Shown here: one piece after another, positions 1-7,327 of the stretch
Position numbering within the stretch: the first letter of the stretch is position 1
Layout: the number at the start of each line of letters is the position of its first letter
From: DTU015 sp964406505
GTDB taxonomy: Bacteria > Bacillota > Sulfobacillia > Fermentithermobacillales > Fermentithermobacillaceae
Direction of reading: 5' to 3'
Length of the DNA: 36,299 nucleotides
NCBI GenBank assembly: GCA_964406505.1
Contig: CAYORX010000019.1
Location: 1-36,299, forward strand
Notes under the pieces: model-generated
What the model was told of the DNA's origin: nothing
The model's input: the letters and a program-made list of their open reading frames with translations, nothing else
Databases searched by the model: none
Position numbers and translations under genes: made by a program

Positions 1-24
1 ATGGCTTCTCGCCTTCTTTTTCAC
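1..24 (-). CDS. possible first codons of a downstream gene, cut by window edge
   Basis: On the minus strand a GTG at 24..22 opens a frame beginning V-K-K-K-A-R-S-H and runs off the window. The lysine-rich start would suit a signal-anchored protein, and in many Firmicutes a carboxy-terminal processing (S41) protease follows ftsE-ftsX-M23. Eight codons cannot identify a family, and the only SD-like stretch is a weak GTGGG eight bases upstream. The other starts between 24 and 88 on this strand hit stops quickly. Confidence 0.25.
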
Positions 25-88
25 CCTAAAAACCCACAAACATTTTACTCATACTTCATATTCGATTCTCATATGTCGCAAAACAAAT

Positions 89-112
89 AACTGCCGAAAT
101 AAATTGGCAGTT
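89..112 (-). terminator. hairpin downstream of the M23 peptidase gene
   Basis: A perfect 7-bp inverted repeat, AACTGCC/GGCAGTT, encloses a 10-base loop 32 bases past the stop of the M23 gene. Reading on the minus strand it is followed by ATTTGTTTTG, a moderately T-rich tail. The position suits an intrinsic terminator closing the ftsE-ftsX-M23 unit. The stem is short and only moderately GC-rich, so efficiency may be low. Confidence 0.45.
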
Positions 113-143
113 TTAAATAAAACCTGATATTCGTGTATACTAG

Positions 144-1307
144 CTAAATTCCAACCCAGTTTCTGGGGTTATCGGGGGCCCCATCAATACGCACTTCAAA
201 ATGGAGGTGCGGCCCAGTAGAAACCCCGGTGCTGCCGACAAGCGCAATCGTCTGCCCTTGAACAACCACATCGCCACTTTTAACCAGCAACTGCGAAGCA
301 TGAGCGTAAAGGGTTGAAATCCCGCCTCCGTGGTCTATGATGACATATAAACCATAGCCAGCGTCTCTTGTAGCGAGGATAACTGTTCCATCTTCAGCTG
401 CTTTAATCGGCGTACCAGTGTTAACCGCAATATCGACCCCGCTGTGCCACCTGTAACCACCTAGCAGCGGATGCCATCGATTGCCATACTCTGAACTCAC
501 CCATCCACCCTGAACAGGGCGAATCATTGATAAGCCTTCTTTTTTCTCTCGTTGATGACCCTGGGCTTGTAAATCCCGAATTATTTGTTCCAAAGCTTTC
601 GATTCGCGTTCAATCTGATCAAGAGCTTCCTCAAGTTTCTTTCGATCTTGCCGCAATTCGGTCAAATACTGCTGCCTGTCCGCACTGCGAGATGCAACCA
701 CTGCCCTTTTTTCCTCTTGTTGGTTTCGCGCCCATTTAAGATCATTAAGATCGTTTTCAAGAAGTTGTTTTTTTTCGGCAAGTTCTTGCCTTAACTGTTT
801 ATACTCTTCGATCAGTCGCGCATCGTCTTGCGCTATCTCACGCAGATAATGGAGCCGGGCCATGAACTCAGAAATGCTTGTTGAATCTAAAAGAATCTCA
901 AGATATGAAGTAGTCCCAGCCTTATAAAGGCAAACCAGCCTATCGCTAAAAACATTCTTTTTATGTTCTGTTTTGTTTTCCACTTCGGCTACTTCTTCCT
1001 GAGTTTCAAAAATCCTATCGTTAAGATATTGTATTCTTGCTATGAGATAATCTAGTTCCTTTTGCGACAAACTCAACTCTAATTCGAGTCGTTCGAGCTC
1101 TTTAACGACAGAACTCTCTGAACGTTGTTTTGATTCGATTTGTTTCTTATATTCGTCGATTTCCTTCTGCATTTGTTCAAGTTCAACAAGTTTTTCATCT
1201 AAAATTCCTGCCCTAGCTACAGAAAATTGCCATCCAAATACAGCAAGATATGTCGCTGCTAAAATGATGGCAAACAAACCTATGTATTTAGTTCGTCTTC
1301 TCCTCAT
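144..1307 (-). CDS. murein hydrolase, EnvC-like: membrane anchor, coiled coil, LytM/M23 domain
   Basis: 387 residues. An N-terminal hydrophobic segment (about 8-27) is followed by a long charged coiled coil (about 35-260) and a C-terminal LytM/M23 domain (about 275-387). The zinc and catalytic residues are all visible: H288 and D292 in HSGVD, H336 in YAH, and H367/H369 in HLHFEV. It is therefore predicted to be an active peptidoglycan endopeptidase, unlike EnvC of E. coli, whose LytM domain is degenerate. The gene follows ftsX by 23 bp, and the coiled coil plus M23 layout is that of hydrolases or activators controlled by FtsEX. The ATG at 1307 has GGAGGT about 9 bases upstream. Bacillus subtilis uses an NlpC/P60 enzyme (CwlO) in this role, so the partner differs here. 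The assignment to FtsEX rests on gene order. Confidence 0.85.
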   Translation of the reverse strand: MRRRRTKYIGLFAIILAATYLAVFGWQFSVARAGILDEKLVELEQMQKEIDEYKKQIESKQRSESSVVKELERLELELSLSQKELDYLIARIQYLNDRIFETQEEVAEVENKTEHKKNVFSDRLVCLYKAGTTSYLEILLDSTSISEFMARLHYLREIAQDDARLIEEYKQLRQELAEKKQLLENDLNDLKWARNQQEEKRAVVASRSADRQQYLTELRQDRKKLEEALDQIERESKALEQIIRDLQAQGHQREKKEGLSMIRPVQGGWVSSEYGNRWHPLLGGYRWHSGVDIAVNTGTPIKAAEDGTVILATRDAGYGLYVIIDHGGGISTLYAHASQLLVKSGDVVVQGQTIALVGSTGVSTGPHLHFEVRIDGAPDNPRNWVGI

Positions 1308-1330
1308 TAGTTATGTACCTCCGGAAAACT

Positions 1331-2215
1331 TTAAACTTTAAGATGACGTTTTACAGAAAGAGCAGAACCTGCCATGCCCACCATCACACCAGTAAGCACC
1401 ATTATTCCAAACATATCTAAAGTTGACGTTAAATCTAGATCGAGCATAGGCATAAAGGGAATAAACTCGGAAATTTTCACAAACACCCAGCGATAAATGC
1501 TAATCGAAACTCCGGCACCGATCATACTACCGAAAACACCTAAGAAAACTCCCTCGAGCAAAAACGGCATTAGGACGAATCCATCTGTGGCACCCACGAG
1601 CTTCATTATTCCTATCTCCTGGCTTCTAGCGTCGATCGCTAGCCTTATTGAGTTAGCTATTACCATCACTGACACAACACCTACAATCAACATACCGCCA
1701 ATGGAAAGATACTGCACGACGCGCCCAATTGACGCAAGCCGCCTTGAAACTTCTTCTTGATAAATTACATCGTCTACTATTGGTAATTGTTTAAGGGTCT
1801 CAACGACGGGTGGTATTTGTTCCACATCTGTAGTTTTAATACGCACACTTTCGGGAAGAGGGTTTTCTTCCTCAAGAGAATCGAGTACAGATGCTTTATC
1901 TTGAAACATTTCCTTAAGTTCCTCTAAAGCATCGCTTTTGCTTATATACTTTACGTCACTTACACCCGGCATTTCGCGAATTTGAGTAACGGTATTTGCT
2001 ACCTGAGCATACGCCGTATCTTTGATTATGTAGGCTTGAATCTCCATCTGAGTTTCAGCCATTTTATACATGTAACCCAAGTTGATGCTAATTAAAAAAC
2101 TGATTCCAAGCATGAAAAGCGCAAATCCTGTCGTAAGCGATGAAAGAAATGATGATAACTTGTTTCGCCATAAGCTACGAAAAGTCTGCGAAAACATATA
2201 CACTACAAGTCTCAC
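1331..2215 (-). CDS. ftsX: FtsX, membrane subunit of the FtsEX complex
   Basis: 294 residues with the FtsX layout: a short cytoplasmic N-terminus containing LWRNK, a first membrane helix (about 25-48), an extracellular domain (about 50-165), then three helices of the FtsX/MacB permease domain at about 170-290. FtsX works with the ATPase FtsE to transmit ATP hydrolysis across the membrane to a peptidoglycan hydrolase, here probably the M23 protein encoded 23 bp downstream. The GTG start overlaps the ftsE stop by one base (TAGTG), and GAGGGG lies 10 bases upstream, so the two genes are translationally coupled. A later in-frame ATG at residue 7 is possible but has no better SD. Confidence 0.95.
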   Translation of the reverse strand: MRLVVYMFSQTFRSLWRNKLSSFLSSLTTGFALFMLGISFLISINLGYMYKMAETQMEIQAYIIKDTAYAQVANTVTQIREMPGVSDVKYISKSDALEELKEMFQDKASVLDSLEEENPLPESVRIKTTDVEQIPPVVETLKQLPIVDDVIYQEEVSRRLASIGRVVQYLSIGGMLIVGVVSVMVIANSIRLAIDARSQEIGIMKLVGATDGFVLMPFLLEGVFLGVFGSMIGAGVSISIYRWVFVKISEFIPFMPMLDLDLTSTLDMFGIMVLTGVMVGMAGSALSVKRHLKV

Positions 2216-2892
2216 TAATTATACGCCCCTCTTCTTTCATCCCGCACAACAGAACCCTGGCTAAGTTCGATCACTCTTTTCCTTAAAAGATCTACCGCGT
2301 CCTGAGCATGGGTTGCCACTAAAACTGTCGTTCCGAAAATATTCGCACGTTCTAATAGATTAAAAATTTCTAATGACGTTTTTGGATCCAAATTACCTGA
2401 AGGCTCGTCCGCAAGTAAAATATCAGGATTCCTTACAAGTGCCCTAGCAATAGCGATCCTTTGCTGTTCCCCTCCAGAAAGTTCATTTGGGAACGCGTCT
2501 CTTCTGTTTTGCAAATTTACCAATTCAAGCACCTGGGCGACCCTTCTTTGCATTTCGCGTCTAGTCGCCCCTGTAACCTCAAGGGCAAAACACACATTTT
2601 CCCAAGCGGTTTTATTCTCTAATAATTTAAAATCTTGAAATACCACACCGATTCTACGCCTTAAATACGGAATTTCACGTCTTCGAAGAGTTGAAAGGTT
2701 TTTTCCTAAAACCATTACTTGTCCGCCCGACGGGGTTTCTTCTTTGTACAGCAGTTTTATGAGCGTTGATTTCCCTGCGCCGCTAGCACCTACGATAAAG
2801 ACAAACTCACCCTTGTCCACTTGCAAAGAAACAGCATCGAGCGCTTTTACTTTACCATCAAAAGTTTTTGTAACATTTTTAAGATGGATCAA
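2215..2892 (-). CDS. ftsE: FtsE, ATPase subunit of the FtsEX complex
   Basis: 225 residues, normal for FtsE. Visible ABC motifs are Walker A GASGAGKST (35-43), signature LSGGEQQR (about 138-145), Walker B ILLADEP followed by the D-loop, and the switch histidine in ATHA. FtsE binds FtsX at the inner face of the membrane and drives cell-wall hydrolysis during division or elongation. The TTG start at 2892 is supported by AGGTGA 8 bases upstream. It is the first gene of the ftsE-ftsX-M23 unit; the 123-bp gap upstream shows no promoter I can defend and no clear terminator. Confidence 0.96.
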   Translation of the reverse strand: MIHLKNVTKTFDGKVKALDAVSLQVDKGEFVFIVGASGAGKSTLIKLLYKEETPSGGQVMVLGKNLSTLRRREIPYLRRRIGVVFQDFKLLENKTAWENVCFALEVTGATRREMQRRVAQVLELVNLQNRRDAFPNELSGGEQQRIAIARALVRNPDILLADEPSGNLDPKTSLEIFNLLERANIFGTTVLVATHAQDAVDLLRKRVIELSQGSVVRDERRGAYN

Positions 2893-3015
2893 TTAAGATG
2901 TCACCTTCCAACGTAAAAACAATATCAAAACTAAAACACTGTCATATTATTCGACACAGATTGACCTAATCCTGTTCCAGCAAAATTTGGAAGACTAGTG
3001 CTTTCATTTACATTA

Positions 3016-3981
3016 TTATTTTGCAGATATATCTTTTACGGCTAGGTAAAAGTGATGTGATGTAAGACCATAACGTTCTAACAATTCGTCAGATGAGCCT
3101 GATTGCCCAAACACATCATTGATCCCTAAGCGAATCACGCGTACGGGTACACTGCTAGACACAACCTCGCTTACGGCACTACCTAAACCACCGATCACAT
3201 TATGCTCCTCACAAGTAAATATCACCTTACTGCACCTAGCTATTTGAAGCAACAATCTTTCGTCAATTGGCTTAACAGAAGCCATGTCTGCAACAAGACA
3301 CGTTATACCGTCTTTTCTGAGAGCCCGTGCCGCCCCTAAAGCTGCATCGACGGTAATTCCACAAGCAATAAAAGCAACATCAAACTCATGTTCAGTCGAC
3401 AACGATGACGAAATTTCGGGCCACAAAATCGTTCCTTTACCGATCTCAAAGTCAGCATCTTTAGGATACACAGGTGCCACTTTAGATCGACCTAAACGCA
3501 TGTACACTGGACCGTCATATTCTGCCGCGGCCTTGACAGCTAGTTTGGTCTGCCTCGAATCACAAGGCACTAATACCGTCATTCCTGGAATGGCTCGCAT
3601 GAGTGCAATATCTTCCAAAGCTTGATGAGAAGCCCCGTCGGCGCCAACCGTTATACCACCATGAGAAGCAGCTATTTTTACATTGAACCGCGGATAAGCT
3701 ATTGATTGCCGTATTTGATCATATGCTCTACCTGCAGCGAACACTGCAAATGTAGACGCAAAAGGAATTTTACCCGACTGGGCAAACCCTGCGGCAATAC
3801 CCATCATATTCGCTTCCGCAATTCCTACATTGAAAAATCTTTCAGGGAAACTTTTGGCAAAAAGCGCAGTTCTAGTAGAACCGGAAAGGTCTGCATCAAG
3901 AACTACGATGTCATGGTTTTGTGCGCCTAATTTTACCAAAATTTCTCCGTATGCATCTCTTGTTGCCTTTAGTTCAGACAT
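3016..3981 (-). CDS. transketolase, C-terminal subunit (split type)
   Basis: About 321 residues, covering the pyrimidine-binding and C-terminal domains of transketolase. Recognisable parts are the region around GIAEANMMGIAAGFA, HGGITVGADGASHQALED, and the C-terminal EEHNVIGGLGSAV segment also seen in DXS and pyruvate dehydrogenase beta subunits. It pairs with the gene just upstream to make one thiamine-diphosphate enzyme that moves two-carbon units between sugar phosphates in the non-oxidative pentose phosphate pathway. The ATG at 3981 is chosen because AAGGTGA precedes it at six bases. A TTG at 4014 extends the frame but lacks an SD. It lies 38 bp after the N-terminal subunit. Splitting into two genes is common in archaea and many anaerobic bacteria and is not damage. 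Confidence 0.93.
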   Translation of the reverse strand: MSELKATRDAYGEILVKLGAQNHDIVVLDADLSGSTRTALFAKSFPERFFNVGIAEANMMGIAAGFAQSGKIPFASTFAVFAAGRAYDQIRQSIAYPRFNVKIAASHGGITVGADGASHQALEDIALMRAIPGMTVLVPCDSRQTKLAVKAAAEYDGPVYMRLGRSKVAPVYPKDADFEIGKGTILWPEISSSLSTEHEFDVAFIACGITVDAALGAARALRKDGITCLVADMASVKPIDERLLLQIARCSKVIFTCEEHNVIGGLGSAVSEVVSSSVPVRVIRLGINDVFGQSGSSDELLERYGLTSHHFYLAVKDISAK

Positions 3982-4019
3982 TTGAATCACCTTTTCAACA
4001 TTTATCTGTGCCAAAGAGT

Positions 4020-4853
4020 TTACAATTGCTTAAGTGCCTGTTTAACTTGATCTGCGTCAGGTGCTTTACCGTGCCAATCCTTTCCACCCTCCATAAAGCT
4101 AACTCCCTTGCCTTTAACAGTTTCGGCAATTATCGCTACCGGGGTGTTTTTAATTTCCACCGCTTGTTCAAACAGATCTATCAGTTGTCCCACATTATGA
4201 CCATCTACAATGAATACACGCCAACCGAAAGACTTAAATTTATCTTCTAAAGGGGCAATAGACATTATATCTTCAACTTTCCCATCAATTTGTAAATTGT
4301 TATGATCAACGATGGCGACAAGATTATCAAGTTTATAATGAGCAGCCGACATAGCAGCCTCCCAAACCTGTCCTTCTTGACATTCGCCGTCGCCCAACAG
4401 CACCCATACATTAGATCGTCTTCCGTCCATTTTAGAAGCCAAGGCCATTCCTACCGCTATTGAAAGTCCTTGTCCCAAAGAACCTGTCGATGCTTCTATG
4501 CCGGGCACTTTTCTACAATCAGGATGACCTTGCAAAGGCGAACCAAGTTGGCGCAAGGTTGGAAGTATATCGGAAGAAAAAAAGCCCCGCCTGGCCAAAG
4601 TTGAATAAAGTGTCGGTGCGGCGTGCCCTTTACTTAATACAAATTTATCCCGATCAGGCCACTTGGGCCGATCAGGTTTTACACGAAGTATATCCCCGAA
4701 ATACAAAACTGCCATTATATCGGCACACGAAAGTGAACCTCCGGGATGTCCCGAACCCGCTTTCCCGATCATTTGTACGATATCGGCCCTAATTTCACGA
4801 GCTCTTTGTTCTATATTTTTAACTTGTTTTTTCCGATTTGTTGATTTGCCCAT
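4020..4853 (-). CDS. transketolase, N-terminal (ThDP-binding) subunit
   Basis: 277 residues, the N-terminal half of transketolase. The thiamine-diphosphate motif begins at GDGECQEGQVWEA and ends at the VDHNN asparagines. Substrate-site features HPGGSLS near the N-terminus and KGHAAPTLY are also present. With the downstream subunit it forms the active enzyme of the pentose phosphate pathway. The ATG at 4853 has GGAGAG seven bases upstream. The start overlaps the end of the glycosyltransferase gene by 35 bp, so the two are probably co-transcribed. Confidence 0.94.
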   Translation of the reverse strand: MGKSTNRKKQVKNIEQRAREIRADIVQMIGKAGSGHPGGSLSCADIMAVLYFGDILRVKPDRPKWPDRDKFVLSKGHAAPTLYSTLARRGFFSSDILPTLRQLGSPLQGHPDCRKVPGIEASTGSLGQGLSIAVGMALASKMDGRRSNVWVLLGDGECQEGQVWEAAMSAAHYKLDNLVAIVDHNNLQIDGKVEDIMSIAPLEDKFKSFGWRVFIVDGHNVGQLIDLFEQAVEIKNTPVAIIAETVKGKGVSFMEGGKDWHGKAPDADQVKQALKQL

Positions 4854-5604
4854 TGTAAGACTCTCCTTTTAAATTTCTTCGTTCGGAGTAACTTTGAACT
4901 TGAATCCTAGCAGCAAATTCAAAAAGTTTTACATTACGTTTGAGCCTGCTAGGTTCCATAATCAACCTATATAGCCACTCTAAACCTGCATCTTGTATGT
5001 AAGTAGGAGCTCTTTTTTGAATTCCAGCAAGTATGTCTAATACTCCCCCGACCCCAATACCTATCTTAGCTCCTAGTTTTCGCCGATACTTCCAAATAAA
5101 TTTTTCCTGTTTCGGCGACCCCATTGCACTAAATATAACATCGGGTTTGGCACGAATGATGTCTTGCACCACTCTTTCTTCCTCTGCCGAACTGAAATAA
5201 CCGTGTTGCGTACCGCATATTTTTACCCCCGGAATTGATTCGACAACATTTTTCGCAGCTTTTTGTGCCACACCGGGCTTGCCACCGAGAAAAAAGAATC
5301 TAGGAGAGGGTTTTTTGTTCAAGAGCGCATAGGCGAGATCGACCCCTGTCACTCTCTCGGGAAGTTGTACACCTTTTTTTCTAGCCGCCCAAAGAATACC
5401 TACCCCATCGGGAACTATTATATGAGCATGTTCTAGTATTTCCGAAAACTCTTTGTCTTTGCGGGCGGTCATAACCATGATCGGGTTCGCAGTGACTACC
5501 AATCTCGTATAATCATCATCAATGCCAAGCATCCATTCTAAAACATTGACCGCACCTTGCAGAGTTATTGGGTAGAATTCTACACCCATAATTCTTACAG
5601 ACAA
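4819..5604 (-). CDS. WecG/TagA/CpsF-family glycosyltransferase
   Basis: About 261 residues. Family marks include VTANPIMVMTARKD, HIIVPDGVGILWAARKKG, the FFLGGKPGVA segment, AMGSPKQEKFI, and the C-terminal GVGGVLDILAG followed by the AP.....GLEWLYRL region. Members transfer N-acetylmannosamine or a related sugar to an undecaprenyl-linked GlcNAc in teichoic acid or secondary wall polymer synthesis on the cytoplasmic membrane face. The divergent neighbour is csaB, so a role in an S-layer-anchoring wall polymer is likely but inferred. Start: GTG at 5616 sits inside the SD-like AAGGTGG, whereas TTG at 5604 lies eight bases after it, so I prefer TTG. Which tag or wec symbol applies cannot be told. 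Confidence 0.9.
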   Translation of the reverse strand: MSVRIMGVEFYPITLQGAVNVLEWMLGIDDDYTRLVVTANPIMVMTARKDKEFSEILEHAHIIVPDGVGILWAARKKGVQLPERVTGVDLAYALLNKKPSPRFFFLGGKPGVAQKAAKNVVESIPGVKICGTQHGYFSSAEEERVVQDIIRAKPDVIFSAMGSPKQEKFIWKYRRKLGAKIGIGVGGVLDILAGIQKRAPTYIQDAGLEWLYRLIMEPSRLKRNVKLFEFAARIQVQSYSERRNLKGESYNGQINKSEKTS

Positions 5605-5689
5605 ATCATCATCCACCTTTTTAATGTACCATAAGTATCTTACGCCACATTTCTACATCAAGTCTATCCGATCCCTTGTTTTTGCACAC

Positions 5690-5701
5690 AGCAACGTTGC
5701 T
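5690..5701. repeat. 12-bp perfect palindrome in the divergent tagA/csaB gap
   Basis: AGCAACGTTGCT reads the same on both strands. Its last base is the first base of the proposed csaB -35 box, so a protein bound here could act on that promoter. It is the only perfect palindrome of this length I noticed in the gap. Operator function is inference. Confidence 0.4.
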
Positions 5702-5729
5702 TACGATTATGAGTTTTTTCTGTTATGAT
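5701..5729 (+). promoter_or_regulatory. candidate extended -10 promoter for csaB
   Basis: TATGAT (5724-5729) matches the sigma-A -10 box at five of six positions and is preceded by TGT, an extended -10 element. TTACGA (5701-5706) lies 17 bp upstream as a weak -35. Transcription would start near 5736, giving csaB a leader of about 50 bases. Confidence 0.45.
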
Positions 5730-5787
5730 CGCCTAAGAGAAGGAATATTCGTGTCATGCGTAGAGAACAAAAGGCGAGGTGCAAAAT

Positions 5788-6876
5788 TTGACTAATGTGC
5801 TCCTTTCCGGCTACTACGGTTTTGGCAATACCGGAGACGAAGCCATACTTGCTTCAACTGTCAATGCTTTAAATATAGCACGACCTGATTTGAATATAAT
5901 GGTTCTTTCGAAATCGCCCGAACAAACCGAAGGCACCTATGGAGTAAAAGCCTATCCTAGAATGAATCCTTTTAAGGTATTTGAAGCGATCAATTCGGCA
6001 GAACTTGTAGTTTTTGGTGGCGGCAGTTTGCTGCAAGACGCCACATCGCTTAGGTCATTAATTTATTACCTATCGATAATCGAAATATCACGATTACTTA
6101 GAAAACCTTTAGTGATTTATGCAAACGGTATTGGACCCATTACTTCGTCCATAGGAAAGGCGCTTACAAAACATACCCTAACGAAAGTAGAAACTATTAC
6201 CGTTAGGGACATTGAATCAAAAGAAGAATTAATAAAACTTGGCGTACCCGACAAAATCAGCGTTACGGCTGATCCCGCGTTTTTACTGAATCCTGCGCCT
6301 ACACCTATCATCAATACGATTCTGGAACACCTCAATATTAATCCTTCCAACAATATAGTCTGGATATCTATGCGCCAAACAAATATGCCCACATGGTTTT
6401 TATATGATCTGGCAGATACTATTACATGGTTAAGACAAAGGGGATACGATCCTTGTTTTCTCGCTATGCAAAAACGCGACATCCACACAGCAAATGCCAT
6501 AAACGAAAAACTGATTTCAGATTTGCAAGAACCTATTATTACCGTATCAAACGTTTCACCCCAAAATGTTTTAGGACTGCTTAAGAAGGCTGAATTTTGC
6601 ATCGGAATGCGTTTGCATACTCTAATTCTATCAGCCCGGGTTGGAGTGCCGTTTGTAGGGGTAGAGATAGATCCGAAAATCGGTGCTTTTTGTCGCACCA
6701 CCAACTGCCCGCTACTACCCGGCCCTGCGACAGAGCAAAACTTCCGAATTCAAGACGAGTTAGAAAAGTTCATAAAGAATAAACATAACCTACAACACAG
6801 ACTTCAGATAAAACTCCCTGAATTTCAAGCGCTTGCTCAATCAAATATAAAAATAATATTAGACCACCTAAAATGA
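5788..6876 (+). CDS. csaB: CsaB, polysaccharide pyruvyl transferase
   Basis: About 362 residues. The N-terminal GYYGFGNTGDEAIL motif and the C-terminal GMRLHTLILSARVGVP segment are typical of the CsaB-type pyruvyltransferase family. CsaB adds a pyruvyl ketal to the secondary cell-wall polymer, creating the ligand that SLH domains of S-layer proteins bind. The enzyme should be cytoplasmic; no membrane segment or signal peptide is seen. The TTG at 5788 is preferred because GAGGTG lies five bases upstream; a GTG at 5779 is in frame but overlaps that SD. It is one of only two plus-strand genes. It ends 15 bp from a convergent gene, with no clear terminator between. Confidence 0.92.
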   Translation: MTNVLLSGYYGFGNTGDEAILASTVNALNIARPDLNIMVLSKSPEQTEGTYGVKAYPRMNPFKVFEAINSAELVVFGGGSLLQDATSLRSLIYYLSIIEISRLLRKPLVIYANGIGPITSSIGKALTKHTLTKVETITVRDIESKEELIKLGVPDKISVTADPAFLLNPAPTPIINTILEHLNINPSNNIVWISMRQTNMPTWFLYDLADTITWLRQRGYDPCFLAMQKRDIHTANAINEKLISDLQEPIITVSNVSPQNVLGLLKKAEFCIGMRLHTLILSARVGVPFVGVEIDPKIGAFCRTTNCPLLPGPATEQNFRIQDELEKFIKNKHNLQHRLQIKLPEFQALAQSNIKIILDHLK

Positions 6877-6891
6877 CATACTCTTCATAGG

Positions 6892-7305
6892 TCACTCAAT
6901 CGCAAAATCTCCTTGAACCATCACGATCACATCGGTTGCCGCTTTAATTCCTCTCCCATCATCCCGAGGCACCAATAAGAGGTGGTTAGCCAAAACTATA
7001 TCTCCTTTTCTAGCATCGATCCCTTGGGTTACATCGCAAAGTCCGCCCAACTCTGAATCTATAACCGTAGCCTTTCCCGACCTAAGAATGATCCGGGTGC
7101 CAGAAAACCCTAATAAAACCTCGCCTGGTAGAAGTTCAACCACCTTCATGCTTAATTTCTTATCAACATACGCTTTAGTGACCAAAGGATCACCTTCACT
7201 GCCCGGCAAAGGCGCGCCTGACGCTGCAAATCCTTTGCCAAACCATCCAAGCATAGTACCAACCACCAACAACGACACAGCGTAAACCCATGGTTTCTTT
7301 AACAT
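6892..7305 (-). CDS. conserved small exported or anchored protein, unknown function
   Basis: 137 residues. After a short basic start (MLKKPW) comes a hydrophobic segment (about 6-27), so the protein is anchored or secreted. The rest is a compact domain containing DPLVTKAYVDKK, VVELLPGEVLLG, TRIILRSGKATVID and NHLLLVPRDDGRG. I associate this motif set with a widespread, unnamed family in sporulating Firmicutes; that is memory, not a search. The ATG at 7305 is chosen because AGGAG sits eight bases before it; a GTG at 7323 is in frame but precedes that SD. It starts 22 bp after prfB, so the two are probably co-transcribed. No catalytic motif is visible. Confidence 0.75.
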   Translation of the reverse strand: MLKKPWVYAVSLLVVGTMLGWFGKGFAASGAPLPGSEGDPLVTKAYVDKKLSMKVVELLPGEVLLGFSGTRIILRSGKATVIDSELGGLCDVTQGIDARKGDIVLANHLLLVPRDDGRGIKAATDVIVMVQGDFAIE

Positions 7306-7327
7306 ATCAAGTTCTCCTCTCACTAGG

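Noticed and set aside
2893..3015. Terminator or promoter between the transketolase genes and ftsE
   Set aside because: Only a 5-bp TTCCA/TGGAA inverted repeat without a T tail and no paired -35/-10 boxes were found.
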